From Ailurus styani (taxonomy: Eukaryota; Chordata; Mammalia; Carnivora; Ailuridae), in assembly GCA_002007465.1 (NCBI GenBank), contig LNAC01000019.1:2416236-2480235 (forward strand): 64,000 nucleotides of DNA. The letters run 5' to 3'. The position numbers and the translations under genes are program-made. Numbering within the stretch: position 1 is the first letter of the stretch; the number at the start of each line of letters is the position of its first letter. Under the pieces are notes generated by a model that did no database searches, had not been told where the DNA came from, and was given only the letters and a program-made list of their open reading frames with translations. Below are positions 1 through 10,200 of the stretch, piece after piece.

Positions 1-284
1 GTATAATAATTACAGATTTGAGAAGTTGCTGAGATAGTGCAAAGTGGTCATGTGTACATTTTACTTAAACATAAGCATGATATCAAACCCACAAAGTTGA
101 CATTTTACAACACATATGAATGGTTTATACCATTTTCATACGTGTGTAGATTTGTGTAACCACTGCTAGCGATTATGGTTGAAAAATTTTGAAGGAGTGT
201 GAAATATCTATGGAGAAAAACGCTAATAAATAAATAAAAATACTGTAGTCATTTTAAATATGTTCATAGATTGCTCAGTATTCC
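1..284. other. A+T-rich unique DNA, nothing recognised
   Basis: This stretch is A+T-rich and shows no long open frame, no SINE head and no L1 tail that I can recognise. Confidence 0.4.
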
Positions 285-760
285 TCCCTTCAAGAGGTAG
301 AGCCTAATTTCCATCCTCCTGAGTGTGGGCTCAACTTAGTGACCCACTTCTATCAAAAAGAATAAAGTGGGAGTAATGGTATGCAACTTCAGAGACCAGG
401 TCTTAAAGACCTCCCCCCCCCCAATCCCCACCACAGCCCTCTCTCAGAATACTGACTCTGGGAGACGTTAGCTGACTTCCTGTGAGCAACCACGTGGAGA
501 TGCCCAGGTGGTGCGGAGCTGAAGTTCTACAAAAAGCCATGTGAGTAAGTTACCTTGAAAGTGAGACTTCCAGCCTCAGTAAAGCTTTTCAGTATGGCTT
601 TGGCTGCCATCTTGACTGTAATCTCATGAGGGAACCTGAGCCCCAGTTGCCTAGCTCCCAGGTTTCTGAACCCAGAAACAATGTGAGATGATAAATGCAT
701 ATTTTCTTATGCCACTAAATTTTGCAGTAATTTTTAAGGCAACAATGTGTAACTAATCCA
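285..760 (+). mobile_element. Old MaLR/MLT1-like solo LTR
   Basis: The stretch reads like a diverged mammalian LTR of the MaLR class: 'GTGTGGGCTCAACTTAGTGAC' near the left end, a 'GTGAGATGATAAATGCAT' segment that resembles the LTR polyadenylation region, and the terminal 'GTGTAACTAATCCA'. No internal retroviral sequence follows, so it would be a solo LTR. The left boundary is approximate and I see no clear 5-bp target duplication. The family is assigned from memory of consensus sequences. Confidence 0.5.
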
Positions 761-1183
761 AATATCAATATGTGGGAAGGCATATAAAATATATGAGAAA
801 GTAGGAGAATATTTTTAACATCATTGAAAAATCCTACAGACTACCTTTGCTTTTATAGTTACAACAATATTATGGGCATAAGGCAATCAGGCCAAGAGAC
901 AGATCACCGAATTGCCTAAACTGTGAAGGTGGGTTGGTTTGGCTTTTCCTAATTGGGGTAGAGGAGAATCTAGAGCATGGGACCGTCTAAGTTTCTCCAT
1001 CTTCCCCTCCCACACACTCCTTTGCCTTTTGTCCCCCCCCCCCCCCCCCCNTATGGCAACTTTTGTGAGTTTTGTTTGCAATGATTGACTTTGATCTTGC
1101 ATGGAGGCATCCCAAAACCTTTGTGCTGGGGTACATCACAAAATAATAATCCAGTGGCCCGTATCTGTAATGCTTTATTTGTT
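761..1183. other. Unique DNA with poly-C run and single N
   Basis: There is no recognisable gene or repeat apart from 18 consecutive C residues at 1033-1050 followed by one N at 1051. The N probably marks a base-calling or contig-join problem at the homopolymer. Open frames here run through the N and are not supported. Confidence 0.5.
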
Positions 1184-1189
1184 AGAATT

Positions 1190-1484
1190 ATGATCTCTCT
1201 GATATGAGGAACTTGAGGGGCAGGGTGGGGGGTTGTGGGGGGTAGGGAGGGAAAAATAATGAAACAAGATGGGATGGGGAAGGAGACAAACCATAAGAGA
1301 CTTCTAATCTCATAAAACAAACTGAGGGTTACTGGGGGGTGGGAGGGTAGGGATAGGGTGGATGGGTTATGGACATTGGGGAGGGTTTGTGCTTTGGTGA
1401 ATGCTGTGAAAGATGTAAGCCTGATGATTCACAGGCCTGTACCCCTTGGGCAAATAATAAAAATAAAATTAAAAAAAAAAAAAA
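1190..1484 (+). mobile_element. Truncated young carnivore L1, 3' end
   Basis: This is the 3' untranslated tail of a carnivore L1: G-rich purine stretch, 'GAGACAAACCATAAGAGACT', 'GGGTGGATGGGTTATGGACATT', 'GATGATTCACAGGCCTGTACC', then a 15-base A tail. The 5' end is truncated, as is usual. A short direct repeat 'AGAATT' occurs at 1184-1189 and again after the A tail at about 1485-1490, consistent with a short target duplication. No ORF2 coding sequence remains. Confidence 0.75.
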
Positions 1485-2001
1485 AGAATTTGAAGCCAAA
1501 ACCAGCATGTCTTTTGAATATGTTACTTGCTCTGTGCTCCAATTTAGTTATAGAAAAGAAATAGAGAAGAGAATCTATGATTTACAGTATAAAAGAAAGC
1601 TAGAAATAATTGCTTATTGTCAGATATTCTGTTTGGTTTCCCATTATTTTCTGATTAAAAATACACTGTTTTTGAATCTTACATCTCATCAGCCTGGGTA
1701 ATAGGTATAGCAACACTAGAGCAACCCTGGCGGCTTCAGATTTTTTTATAAAGGTGCTTTTTGGAATGTGGCAATTTAATGGCTTTGGGAGATACAGGGT
1801 ATTTGTCTTGAAGTTACATTAGTAAAGTAACGAGGGATTATGGGGACGGTGGTGGTGGTAGTTGTGGCTGAGCTAGCCTCCCTTCCAGCCACTTGTTAGC
1901 ACTGCCCTTGAAAGTAATATTCTACTGTGGAAAACTTTCTTTCTCCATCTACTTCTGTTGGCAGGTCTTCTGCTACCAGTCCCTTAACTATTACTCCCTA
2001 A
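1485..2001. other. Unique DNA, nothing recognised
   Basis: Short open frames occur but show no domain I recognise, and I see no further repeat. Confidence 0.35.
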
Positions 2002-2195
2002 AGCAGTGGTGCTCAAACTTTAGTATGGACCAGTCACCTGTCAGATGTGTTAAAGCAGGTTTCTGGGTCCGCTTCCAGAGTTTCTGCTGCAGGAAGTTTG
2101 AAGTGGGGTTAGAGCCTTTTCGTTCCTTCTGGGTTCCCTGGTGATGCTGATACTGCTGTTCTGGAGACCGCACATCAGAACCACGGCCCTGAATT
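2002..2195 (-). mobile_element. MER5A-type hAT DNA transposon relic
   Basis: The segment begins 'GTGGTGCTCAAACTTTAGTA', contains 'CCCTGGTGATGCTGATACTG' and ends with 'CACATCAGAACCACGG'. These match the non-autonomous MER5A element (hAT-Charlie group) read in reverse. It is old, diverged and non-coding. The open frame that crosses it on the minus strand is a by-product. Confidence 0.7.
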
Positions 2196-2515
2196 TCAAT
2201 GCTTTCGTCGTCGTTGAGATCCTGAATACAGCGTGGAGCCAGGAGCCAGAGTAGCAAAGGATACCACCAAACTGCTTTACATGAGGCAATCAAAGAAATA
2301 TGTTTTTGCTGTTGTGAAAGAGGAAGTGAGGAGTGGAGATGGAGGAAGAGAAGTGGCATAAGATAGCCTGAGGCTGAGGGGTCAGATAAAGATCAGGGCA
2401 CCTATGGAAATGAATCTGGTGGTGAAGGTTTTGGAGGTCTTTAAAAATTCCTCCTCCATATCTGGGCAAATCTGAAAATATGCCAGATTTGCTCATTTCC
2501 TATCAAGGTGTGTGT

Positions 2516-2518
<3 letters not shown>
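2196..2518. other. Unique DNA, nothing recognised
   Basis: Only short unsupported frames are visible in this purine-rich segment. Confidence 0.3.

Positions 2519-2552
<34 letters not shown>
2507..2552. repeat. (GT)n/(GA)n microsatellite
   Basis: A short GT run passes into an uninterrupted GA run of about 17 units. It is a compound dinucleotide microsatellite and a likely length-variable marker. Confidence 0.9.
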
Positions 2553-2554
<2 letters not shown>

Positions 2555-3494
2555 AGAGTGCAAGAGCAAGGCAGTCAGAGAGGGAATATGCATGTGCTGT
2601 GTGAGGGAATTAGACAGATGCTGATTTCTGCTAAGGGTTGATGCCGTTTAGAAGAGAGAGCACATTTGGGGTGGTGAAGTGATGAGCAAACTAAGGAATC
2701 GATAGGTGGTAGACAGAGGTGATCCATATACAGTAGTTGTCCCTTATACCCTCCCCACCCCTCACTGGAATTGAGAATTATCCTGGAGAAGGATTTGCGC
2801 TTGTCCAGGACATGAAAATGGAGGTTTGAAGCAAGCCTACCTAGTTCTCTAGGGGCCAGAGAGGACTCAGCTAATTGGGTTACTGTTTTTTACAGCTTAT
2901 ATCTACTTTGTGTTTATCCTGATGTAGTCAGATGAGCAGAGTGCAGTACACTTCTTCAAATCACAACCTTGGGAGGCTGCAGTTTGTCTCTCCCTCAGGA
3001 ATTCCTTGAGTGTTTCATGGAGGTAACAGCTACGTGCTGCAGGTTATCTTTATTCTGGCTTCGTGATGAAGGTTGGGTACTCTCATACCTCTAGGAAGGG
3101 AGTTGATGCCCCATCAGCCCAGCATTTGAGGAGATTCCTGTTAAGAAGGAACTAGAAGGACAGAGTTTTCACAGTTCCATCCCGCTGTGGGGCAAAGGAG
3201 AGGTGTTCCAGGACCACATAAACCTCTGGCTTGCAGCTTTGTATCATGACCTCTGTTCTGAGGAAATTCAGAGATGAGGGGTTTATACCCTCCTGCTTCA
3301 GTTCATCTTTACTTTCATCCATAAAATTCTGTGAGCATGTGAAGAAAGGAAGAAACAACTACCTTGGGACTTGAGGCAAACAGGTGTGCTTCCTGCTCCC
3401 TCTTCCCTAGTTTCCCATGTGGTCTCCAGGCTCACGCACTGGTCTATGAATTGACGGATCAGTTTCAGTACTGACTAGTTCAGAATGCTCTTTG
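2553..3494. other. Unique DNA, nothing recognised
   Basis: No SINE, LINE tail or convincing exon is visible over nearly 1 kb. The 68-residue minus-strand frame around 3152-3358 has no recognisable domain. Confidence 0.35.
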
Positions 3495-3793
3495 GTTTTT
3501 TTAGATTGTATTTAAATTCAGTTTAGTTAATATATAGTGTATTGGTAGTTTCGGGGGTAGAATTTAGTGACTCATCAGTTGCATACAACACCCAGTGCTC
3601 ATTACATCGTGTGCCCTCCTTCATGCCCATCCCCCAGTTACTCCATCCCCTTACCCACCTCCCCTCCAGTATCCCTGCTTGTTCTTTCTAGTTAAGGGTT
3701 TCTTATAGTTTGCCTCCCTCTCTGTTTTTGTCTTATTTTCCCTTCCCTTTCCTTATGTTCATCAGTTTTGTTTCTTAAATTCCACATATGAGT
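3495..3793 (-). mobile_element. L1 3' end fragment, antisense
   Basis: The plus strand reads as the reverse complement of a carnivore L1 3' end: a T-rich start, then 'AACACCCAGTGCTCATTACA', 'GTGCCCTCCTTCATGCCCAT', and 'TTCCACATATGAGTTCAGAA' near the truncated end. It is a short 5'-truncated insertion. The same segment order is seen in the long L1 at the window end (from 58,576). Confidence 0.75.
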
Positions 3794-3934
3794 TCAGAAT
3801 GTTTTTAAGCCTAGGAGAAACAGCCAGTCACGGGATTTCATTTGAAGCTAATGGTAGACCCCAGTGTGGTTGTGGAGAGTCTTGTTTCTCAACATCTTGT
3901 TCACCTAGATGACAATGATGTGTTTTTGGAGTAG
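3794..3934. other. Short unique spacer
   Basis: Nothing recognised between an L1 tail and a probable LTR. Confidence 0.3.
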
Positions 3935-4319
3935 TGTTGGGGTCCTGAGCCCACAGTCAAGAAGAAATTCTCAAGATGGATTTGGTACAAAAAGGTAGTT
4001 TTATTAAAGCACTGGGACAGGGCAGAAAGAGTTGTTGCCCAGGGACTGTGAGGAGTAAAAGATTATATACTTTGGGGTTAGGGGAAGTAAAGACAGGGGA
4101 AGTTCCAAAGGGGCTTTCATATGCTAAAGAAGAGTCACAGGATCCTGGAGGCCTGGCTATTGTCAAGCTAAGATTGTTTTTCCCTCTAGCAAGGCATTAG
4201 TATTAAGACCATTGGGAGTTTCGTGGAGGAAGTTATACTCTGCCTGCCTCAAGTATTTGTCAGTGTGGACTGCAGATTATAAGGACATCTAATTTTTATC
4301 TGTGTTTCCCACATCGACA
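3935..4319 (-). mobile_element. Probable endogenous retrovirus solo LTR, antisense
   Basis: The segment begins TG, contains 'GGTAGTTTTATTAAAGCACT' (an AATAAA polyadenylation signal on the minus strand) and can be ended at CA, 4318-4319. The bases just outside, GTAG on the left and GTAA on the right, nearly match as a 4-bp duplication, but this is weak. The sequence resembles LTRs common in carnivore genomes. There are no gag, pol or env remnants next to it. The class and exact ends are uncertain. Confidence 0.45.
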
Positions 4320-4477
4320 GTAAAATCTGAAAAGTTGAGATTAAGCATTGAAATCTTTTAGGGTGGTGGTAGTGGAAGCGGTGGTGAATCAGACCATTGT
4401 TGCTTTTAGGAGTCCCACAGATAGTCTGTAGATCTACCCGTAGCATAGTTCAGTAATAATAACTATTATTTTACTTT

Positions 4478-4622
4478 ATTAAGGTATAATTCACAAAAAA
4501 TTGTATATGTTTAAGGTATACATCTCGATGTTTTGATATGTGTATATATTGTAAAATGATTACCAAATTGAAAAATTAACATATCCATCTTCTCATATAG
4601 TTGCTCCTTTTTACGTTCAATT
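4478..4622 (-). mobile_element. Old L1M 3' end, antisense
   Basis: 'TTTATTAAGGTATAATTCAC', 'GTATATGTTTAAGGTATACA' and 'AATTAACATATCCATCTTCT' are the reverse complement of the 3' untranslated region of L1MA-like elements. It is diverged and short. Confidence 0.65.
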
Positions 4623-5509
4623 ATTGATGCAGTTTCATACACTGAGTTCCTGCTCAGGGTGAAACGTCTTTTTCAAGCACCAAAACTGTGTCAAAGATGG
4701 AGTCCTGGCATATTCCGGAGTGGTAAGTGCCTCATTCAAACTGCTGGAGCAAGGCATGGTTTTTCCTCCTTTTGGCATGCCCCAGGCTTCCCTTTCCTGA
4801 TGTTTTCCATACAGCTTCCCCCACACTCCTAGGAGTCCCTTTTCAGCATGTTTCTGACTGTTCTCTATCCATAAAAGGGAAGGTGTGTGAAAGCTGCACT
4901 CCACAGTGACTGTCAGTTCTAGGCATTGTACCAACACCAACAGAATCCCTATCTGGGCTCTTCCCAGAGAGTGTGCAATCTTCATTCAACAGACAATAAA
5001 CAATAGAGAATAAGAATGATGGCCACTGGAGTTGTACAAGAAGTGCCTGTTTTCATTATTTATACTCTGGCTCTCACTCATGGATCCTTTATTCAGACAT
5101 GAGTAGAACAAAACCAAAAAAGGATTTAAAGAGGAAATGGTTCTTGAAAAAAAACTTATGACTGAAGACATCTCTGATAATTCCTCAAACTTGGGGAAGA
5201 CAGATTATTGGAAAAATATTGGCAGCTTACAGGATTGGTAGAAGAAATAAACAACCAAGATGGGGAAGGACAGGAAATAGAGGCCTTGTTTTATCGAGGT
5301 TTTCAAACTCCCAGGTGAGAGAATTTGGGCCAGATAGTATGTTCCCTCTAGCTTGCTTCCAGCCATCCATACTGCCAGGAGATAGGAAAAGGGGCAGAGC
5401 TGCTAGGATTGGAGAATTCTAGTGAGTTGGGCAGCATTGCACTCCCTGCCGTATGTTTGCCTTTATATTGGCCAAATACGTATTTCGTAGTTAGAAAATA
5501 CTTCTATGT
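4623..5509. other. Unique DNA, nothing recognised
   Basis: Nearly 900 bases hold only short overlapping frames on both strands, the longest 116 residues on the minus strand at 4635-4985. None has a domain I recognise or codon structure that convinces me. Confidence 0.35.
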
Positions 5510-5578
5510 ATTGATCTATCAATCTGTTGATCTACCTACCTACCTACCTGTCTACCTACCTATCTATCCATCTATCAT
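5510..5578. repeat. (CTAC/CTAT)n tetranucleotide microsatellite
   Basis: CTAC units grade into CTAT and CCAT units. It is an imperfect tetranucleotide array lying at the 3' (poly-T) edge of the neighbouring antisense L1, a common place for such arrays to arise. Confidence 0.8.
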
Positions 5579-5582
5579 CTTA

Positions 5583-6265
5583 GACTTTTTTTTTTAAGAG
5601 CAGTTTTAGGTTTAGAGCAAAATTGGGAGGAAGGTACAGAGGTTTCCCATATACCTCCTGCCCTACACATGCATAACCTCCCTGATGATCAACATCACTC
5701 AGCAGAATTTTTTTTTTCACCAAAGATGAACCTACGCTGACATGTCATAATCTTCAGAGTCCATAGTTTACCTTAGGCTTCACTCTTGGTGGTGTACATT
5801 CTTAGGGTTTGGGCCAATGTATAATGATAGATATCCATCATTGTAATAACACATAGAGTATTTTCACTGCCTTAAAAATCTTCTGTGCTATGTCTACAAC
5901 TCTCTTCTCCCCACTGAACTTTTTATTGTCTCCATAGTTTTACCATTTCCAGAATGTCATATAGTTGGAATCTTACATTATGTGTTTTTTTTCAGATTGG
6001 CTTCTTTTCACTTAGTATTGTGCACTTCAGTGTTCCTCTATATCTCTTCATAGCTTGCTGAGGCACCTCTTTTTAGCACTGAGTAGTATTCCATTGTCTG
6101 GATGTAGCACAGGTTATTTATCCATTCACCTGCTGAAGAACATGTTGGTTACTTCTAGGTTTTGACAGTTATGACTAAATTTACCAGAAACATTCATGTG
6201 TAGGTTTTGTGTGCACAAAAGTTCAAATATAATTTTAATCAGTCATGTTAGTAGCTATTCAGTGG
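5583..6265 (-). mobile_element. Old L1M (L1MC/L1MD-like) 3' part, antisense
   Basis: A T-run is followed by 'AAGAGCAGTTTTAGGTTTAG', 'GGTTTCCCATATACCTCCTG', 'GTCCATAGTTTACCTTAGGC' and 'GAGTAGTATTCCATTGTCTG'. These are in the order expected for the reverse complement of an L1M 3' UTR running into the end of ORF2. It is diverged, and no frame is preserved. Confidence 0.65.
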
Positions 6266-6375
6266 AAGTGCTTAAACTTAGATCCTTGCCCCTCAATATG
6301 TTTCTTGATGTAAGGATAATTACCTTGCTAATTACCAATCTAGGGGCAACACAGAGCATACTTGAATTCAGAGCA

Positions 6376-6760
6376 GTGGTTCTTAAAGTGTGGTTTCCAG
6401 ATCATGAACATCATTGAGAACTTGTTAGAAAGGTGAATTCTTTTTTTCACTCCAGACCTAGTGACTCAAAAGCTCAAAGTGAGACCAACGCATTATGTTT
6501 TGTTTTGTTTTTTTAAAGATTTTATTTCTTTGAGAGAGCGTGAGTGAGCACGTGTTGGAGGAGGGGCAAAGAGAGAGGGAGAAGCAGGCTCCCCGATGAA
6601 CAGGGAGTCCGATGTGGGGCTCCATCCCAGGACCCCAGGATTGTGACCTGAGCCGAAGGCAGATGCTTAACTGACTGAGCTGCCCAGGTGTCCCCACGCA
6701 TTATGTTTTAATAAATACTCTAGATGATGCTGATACATGCAAAAATTTAATGTGCATATG
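6376..6760 (+). mobile_element. MER5A DNA transposon relic split by a SINE
   Basis: The left part (6376-6487) starts 'GCAGTGGTTCTTAAAGTGTG' and contains 'GAGAACTTGTTAGAAAGGTG'. The right part (6696-about 6760) contains 'AGATGATGCTGATACATGC'. Together they make a MER5A in forward orientation interrupted by the Can-SINE at 6502-6695. Confidence 0.6.
6502..6695 (-). mobile_element. Can-SINE, antisense, with 14-bp target duplication
   Basis: On the plus strand it starts with the T tail and 'AAAGATTTTATTTCTTTGAG', continues through a purine-rich (GA) middle, and ends with the tRNA-derived head 'GAGCTGCCCAGGTGTCCCC'. The target-site duplication 'ACGCATTATGTTTT' occurs at 6488-6501 and 6696-6709, so boundaries are precise. 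It inserted into MER5A. Confidence 0.9.
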
Positions 6761-6794
6761 AAACATTTGGGGATCTTCTTATAATTTATATTCT

Positions 6795-6895
6795 TATTTA
6801 GTCGGTCTGGGGTAAACCTGAGAATCTGCATTTCTAATAAGCTTCCAGGTGATCTCATTATTGCTGATGTAAGGACTAAACTTTGAGTAGTAAAC
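6795..6895 (-). mobile_element. Second MER5A fragment, antisense
   Basis: 'GAGAATCTGCATTTCTAATA', 'GCTTCCAGGTGATCTCATTA' and 'AAACTTTGAGTAGTA' match one end of MER5A read in reverse. It lies head-to-head with the forward copy just to its left. Confidence 0.55.
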
Positions 6896-8028
6896 TTTGG
6901 AGAGATTCAAGGAGAAAACTTTATGTTACTACTTCAAACTGCAGACGTTCTATAGACAAAGACCTATGAAAACCAGAAAGCTCTGTAGGAAAAAAAAAAT
7001 TATTGTCATTGCTATTGGAGATGCTTTTCATAAATCTTCAGAAAGTTGTATATTTTGAGGGTTGGGGAACTCTTATCTTCAGCTGGCAGGAATTGGTTAC
7101 AAAGTTTATGTAGCAAGTCACCTTTAATTCAAGTTTGTAAATGCCCCATCATGTCTTAATCTCAACATGCAATAGCATGTAATGAGAGTAGAGTCTGTGT
7201 CTCCAGCTGTCCTTTATTTCTCCATTATTTAAAATGATAACCTAAAGCTTAATGCTAATGAAGTTATCAAACTGTGACTTGAAAGAAGGGAGAGCCTTCC
7301 CAGATGGCTCCAGTTGCTGATTATAACTTCTTGGGTCTTTCTTGTCCCAGATTGATCATATCTCGTGTTTTTAGTCTCTGGCTATTTGGTGAACAATCAT
7401 GAAAGCTTTTGAGAATCTGGTCCAATTTCTAAAAGTTTGCTCTTAGTGCCATTCAAATCTGATTGCATTTGCTTGACAATTTCCACTTAATGGAAGTGGG
7501 GAGAGACTGTGTATATGACACTTCCTACGATAGGGTTCTCTTAGATAATGCTGACCATCAAGTTTCCATATTTAATTTTCTTGCTTTCATTATCAGATGT
7601 CTGTGCACTTTGAGTTTTTGCTTTGAAAAGGTTATAGATGGTTTCATTTCACATAATGAATTTGAAAACATTTAAGAGGGCCTCCTCACACATTTCCCAA
7701 GAGATTTGATGAAAATAAAGGTATATGAAAAAAATCTCTCTTTACAACTGAAATTATCTGTAGAGTTATTTCTATTAGAATTCTTTGATGAGGCCAAATA
7801 AATATGAGAACAAAGATAGACCGGGAAACATAATTTATTTAATCTTTGAAAAATACTTGTAAGCTTTAGTATGAAAGGAAATTAAATAAGTCATGACTGA
7901 AGGGTTCTTCTTCCCCATAAAGTCCTTGTTTTCTGTCAAGGAACAAAAGGCACAGATATATAGCATTTTTCTGAAGCAAGAAATATTAATAGTGAGACAT
8001 CTTAGAAATTATTTTTGACGGATGTCTA
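6896..8028. other. Unique A+T-rich DNA, nothing recognised
   Basis: No repeat head or tail and no convincing exon is visible. The 70-residue plus-strand frame at 7463-7675 has no recognisable domain. Confidence 0.35.
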
Positions 8029-8043
8029 AAGTAACATTTTTAG

Positions 8044-8238
8044 GGGCGCCTGGGTGGCTCAGTCATTAAGCATCTGCCTTCGGCTCAGGTCATGATCCCA
8101 GGTCCTGGGATCAAGCCCCGCATCAGGCTCCCTGCTCAGTGGGAAGCCTGCTTCTCCTTCTCCCACTCCCCCTGTTTGTATCCCCTCTCTTGCTATCTCT
8201 CTCTCTCTCAAATAAATAAATAAAATCTTTAAAAAAAA
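8044..8238 (+). mobile_element. Can-SINE, sense
   Basis: The head 'GGCGCCTGGGTGGCTCAGTC', the B-box-like 'GGTCCTGGGATCAAGCCCC', a CT-rich middle and the tail 'AAATAAATAAATAAAATCTT' plus A run are all present. The flanks share 'AAGTAAC' (about 8029-8035 and 8241-8247) as a probable target duplication. Confidence 0.9.
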
Positions 8239-8502
8239 GGAAGTAACTTTTTTTATAAATAATCTGGATGGTCAGTTATATATAGTTAAATGTCAGGTAA
8301 TGAATAAACTAATAATATGAGAGGTGTTAATGACTGTTTCAGGCTTGAATTTAAGGTGTGATTTCATCTTGGTTGAGTTCTAAATATCAGCATCTAATCT
8401 CTTATTTTGTAGGCTTAGAGCCTTGATTACCTTTTTATTGAAAGACTTCCAGAAAAATGGCTTCCTCAACTTGAAAAAGGCTGACAAAATGTAAAAGAGT
8501 AT

Positions 8503-8667
8503 TTTGTTTTTTAAGATTTTATTTATTTTAGAGAGAGAGCCCAAGCGGGCCAAGGGAGGGACAGACAGAGTATAGGCAGACTTGCCACTGAGCAAGGTGC
8601 CCCATGTGGGACTGGTTGCAGGACTTAATCGTAGGACCCTTAACCAACTAACCCACCCACTTGCCCC
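8503..8667 (-). mobile_element. Diverged Can-SINE, antisense
   Basis: T tail, 'TTTTAAGATTTTATTTATTT', a GA-rich middle and a worn tRNA-derived head ending 'CCACCCACTTGCCCC' are visible. 'AGAGTAT' repeats at 8496-8502 and 8669-8675. It is more diverged than most copies here and so probably older. Confidence 0.8.
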
Positions 8668-8689
8668 GAGAGTATGGTTTTTATACAGA

Positions 8690-9060
8690 CTTTTTTCCTC
8701 TTGATAAAATTCTATAGATGTTTATTGTGGGAAACTTTGAACATATGACAATATTCAAGTTAAAAAATAATCTTCTTTACCCCAACCTCACCCCATGTTA
8801 ACATTTTGGGTTTCATTCTTTTACTATCTACATATATGGTAAATTTTATTAAACTTTCATGAAGATCTTCATGCATTTAAGTCTGTTTTCAGGTTCAATT
8901 TATACACTAAAATTATTTCAGTAGATTTTTTTGTAATTACCCTCCATAAAGCTATAACAATTTCCATTCTCTCCAGCTAGTTATTGAGGGTACCTATTTT
9001 CCTACATTTTTATCATCACAAGATATCATAATTTTAAAACATTGGCAGGATTTATAGAAG
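8690..9060 (-). mobile_element. Possible L1ME-type 3' fragment, antisense
   Basis: 'GGGAAACTTTGAACATATGA', 'CCCCATGTTAACATTTTGGG' and the downstream T-rich text resemble the reverse complement of L1ME-type 3' UTRs. Divergence is high, so both family and limits are uncertain. Confidence 0.35.
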
Positions 9061-9359
9061 AAAAATGGTAATTGTGTTATAATTGCTATTTACCTGACCT
9101 CTGATTAGGCTGAATTTTAATCAGCTGTTTATTGGGCAGTTGTATTCATTGGCCTATGTCTTTCTTATGCTTGTACTCCTATTGGCTAGCACAGTACCTG
9201 GGACTTAGTAGCTACTAATCTAATTCTGTCTTTATTGATATATTACTACTCTGAGAATAAGACTACTTTTTCAGTTGGGAAGAGTTATTAATTTACTAAG
9301 GAGATCAAATTATCATTTGGAAAGTTCAGTATAGTTGTGTGTGATGTACAAGCAGGGGT

Positions 9360-9648
9360 TGAAAGAGGGGGAGGAGATGAGGTTTAATCTGACACCAAAG
9401 CAAAGAGGGGAATTCAGCCAGGTGAAAGAGAAGTTGAAGGAATAAGGGGACGTGTTCCAGCAAGAAGAAAGACCAAGTACAAGGTCTCAATGGTAGTACG
9501 GTATAGAGACTAGCTGAAGTATATGGTTTGGGGTGGATGGGGATAGAGAGAATTTAAGCTGTACAAGGAAACAAAAAACAAATTATAACAGATTTTTCTT
9601 ACTAAGGAGTTTGAAATTTATCTGGAGGGCAACTTGATAGTAAGTGTT
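9360..9648 (-). mobile_element. Possible L2 fragment, antisense
   Basis: 'GGGGACGTGTTCCAGCAAGA' and 'AAGACCAAGTACAAGGTCTC' resemble the reverse complement of the L2 3' coding region, where 'CATTCCAGGCAGAGG...GCAAAGGCCCTG' is typical. It is strongly diverged and the limits are approximate. Confidence 0.4.
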
Positions 9649-9665
9649 AAAAGCTGCAAACTGTG

Positions 9666-9859
9666 GAGGTACCTGGGTGGTGCAGTCAGTTGGCCATCTG
9701 ACTCTTGGTTTTGATCAGGTCGTGATCTCTGGGTCATGAAATCAGAGTCCACATTGGCTCTGTGCTCAGCGTGGAGTCTGCTTGAGATTCTCTCTCCCTA
9801 TCCCTCCTGCTTGTGTTCTCCCTCTCTAAAGTAATAAATAAAATCTTTAAAAAAACCCA
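9666..9859 (+). mobile_element. Can-SINE, sense, with 17-bp target duplication
   Basis: The head 'GGTACCTGGGTGGTGCAGTC', middle CT-rich part and tail 'AATAAATAAAATCTTT' are present. Flanking repeats 'AAAAGCTGCAAACTGTG' (9649-9665) and 'AAAAGCTACAAACTGTG' (9860-9876) differ at one base and set the boundaries. Confidence 0.9.
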
Positions 9860-9879
9860 AAAAGCTACAAACTGTGTAT

Positions 9880-10200
9880 TGTCTCAATTTAGGAATTTCA
9901 TAATGGAAAATGTATTATAAAGAAATAGAGGTGTAACAAAAATAATCATCGCATCATTAATTATGACAGTGAAAAATCTGCACAGAACTTAAATGTCCAA
10001 TATAGAAGATTAGTAAAATAAATTATGCTCAGTCAACTAATTTTTATTGGTTATAAAATATATTTTGGAAGAATGTTAAGGAAAGTTTTTTTCCCCCCCA
10101 CATGTTCTTAAGGGGTACACATTGTGTACAAAATATGATCCTAGAATTTAAAAAAATTATGTGGAAGAGTTAGTGATTTAGTGTGTCATTTCTGAAAGAT
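9880..10200 (+). mobile_element. Probable L1ME 3' UTR fragment
   Basis: 'AACTTAAATGTCCAATATAG', 'AAATAAATTATGCTCAGTCA' and 'TGTACAAAATATGATCCTAG' are in the order seen in L1ME-type 3' UTRs (the '...AATGTCCA...GGTTAAATAAATTATGG...' pattern). No coding frame remains. It is interrupted at its left side by the preceding SINE. Confidence 0.5.
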
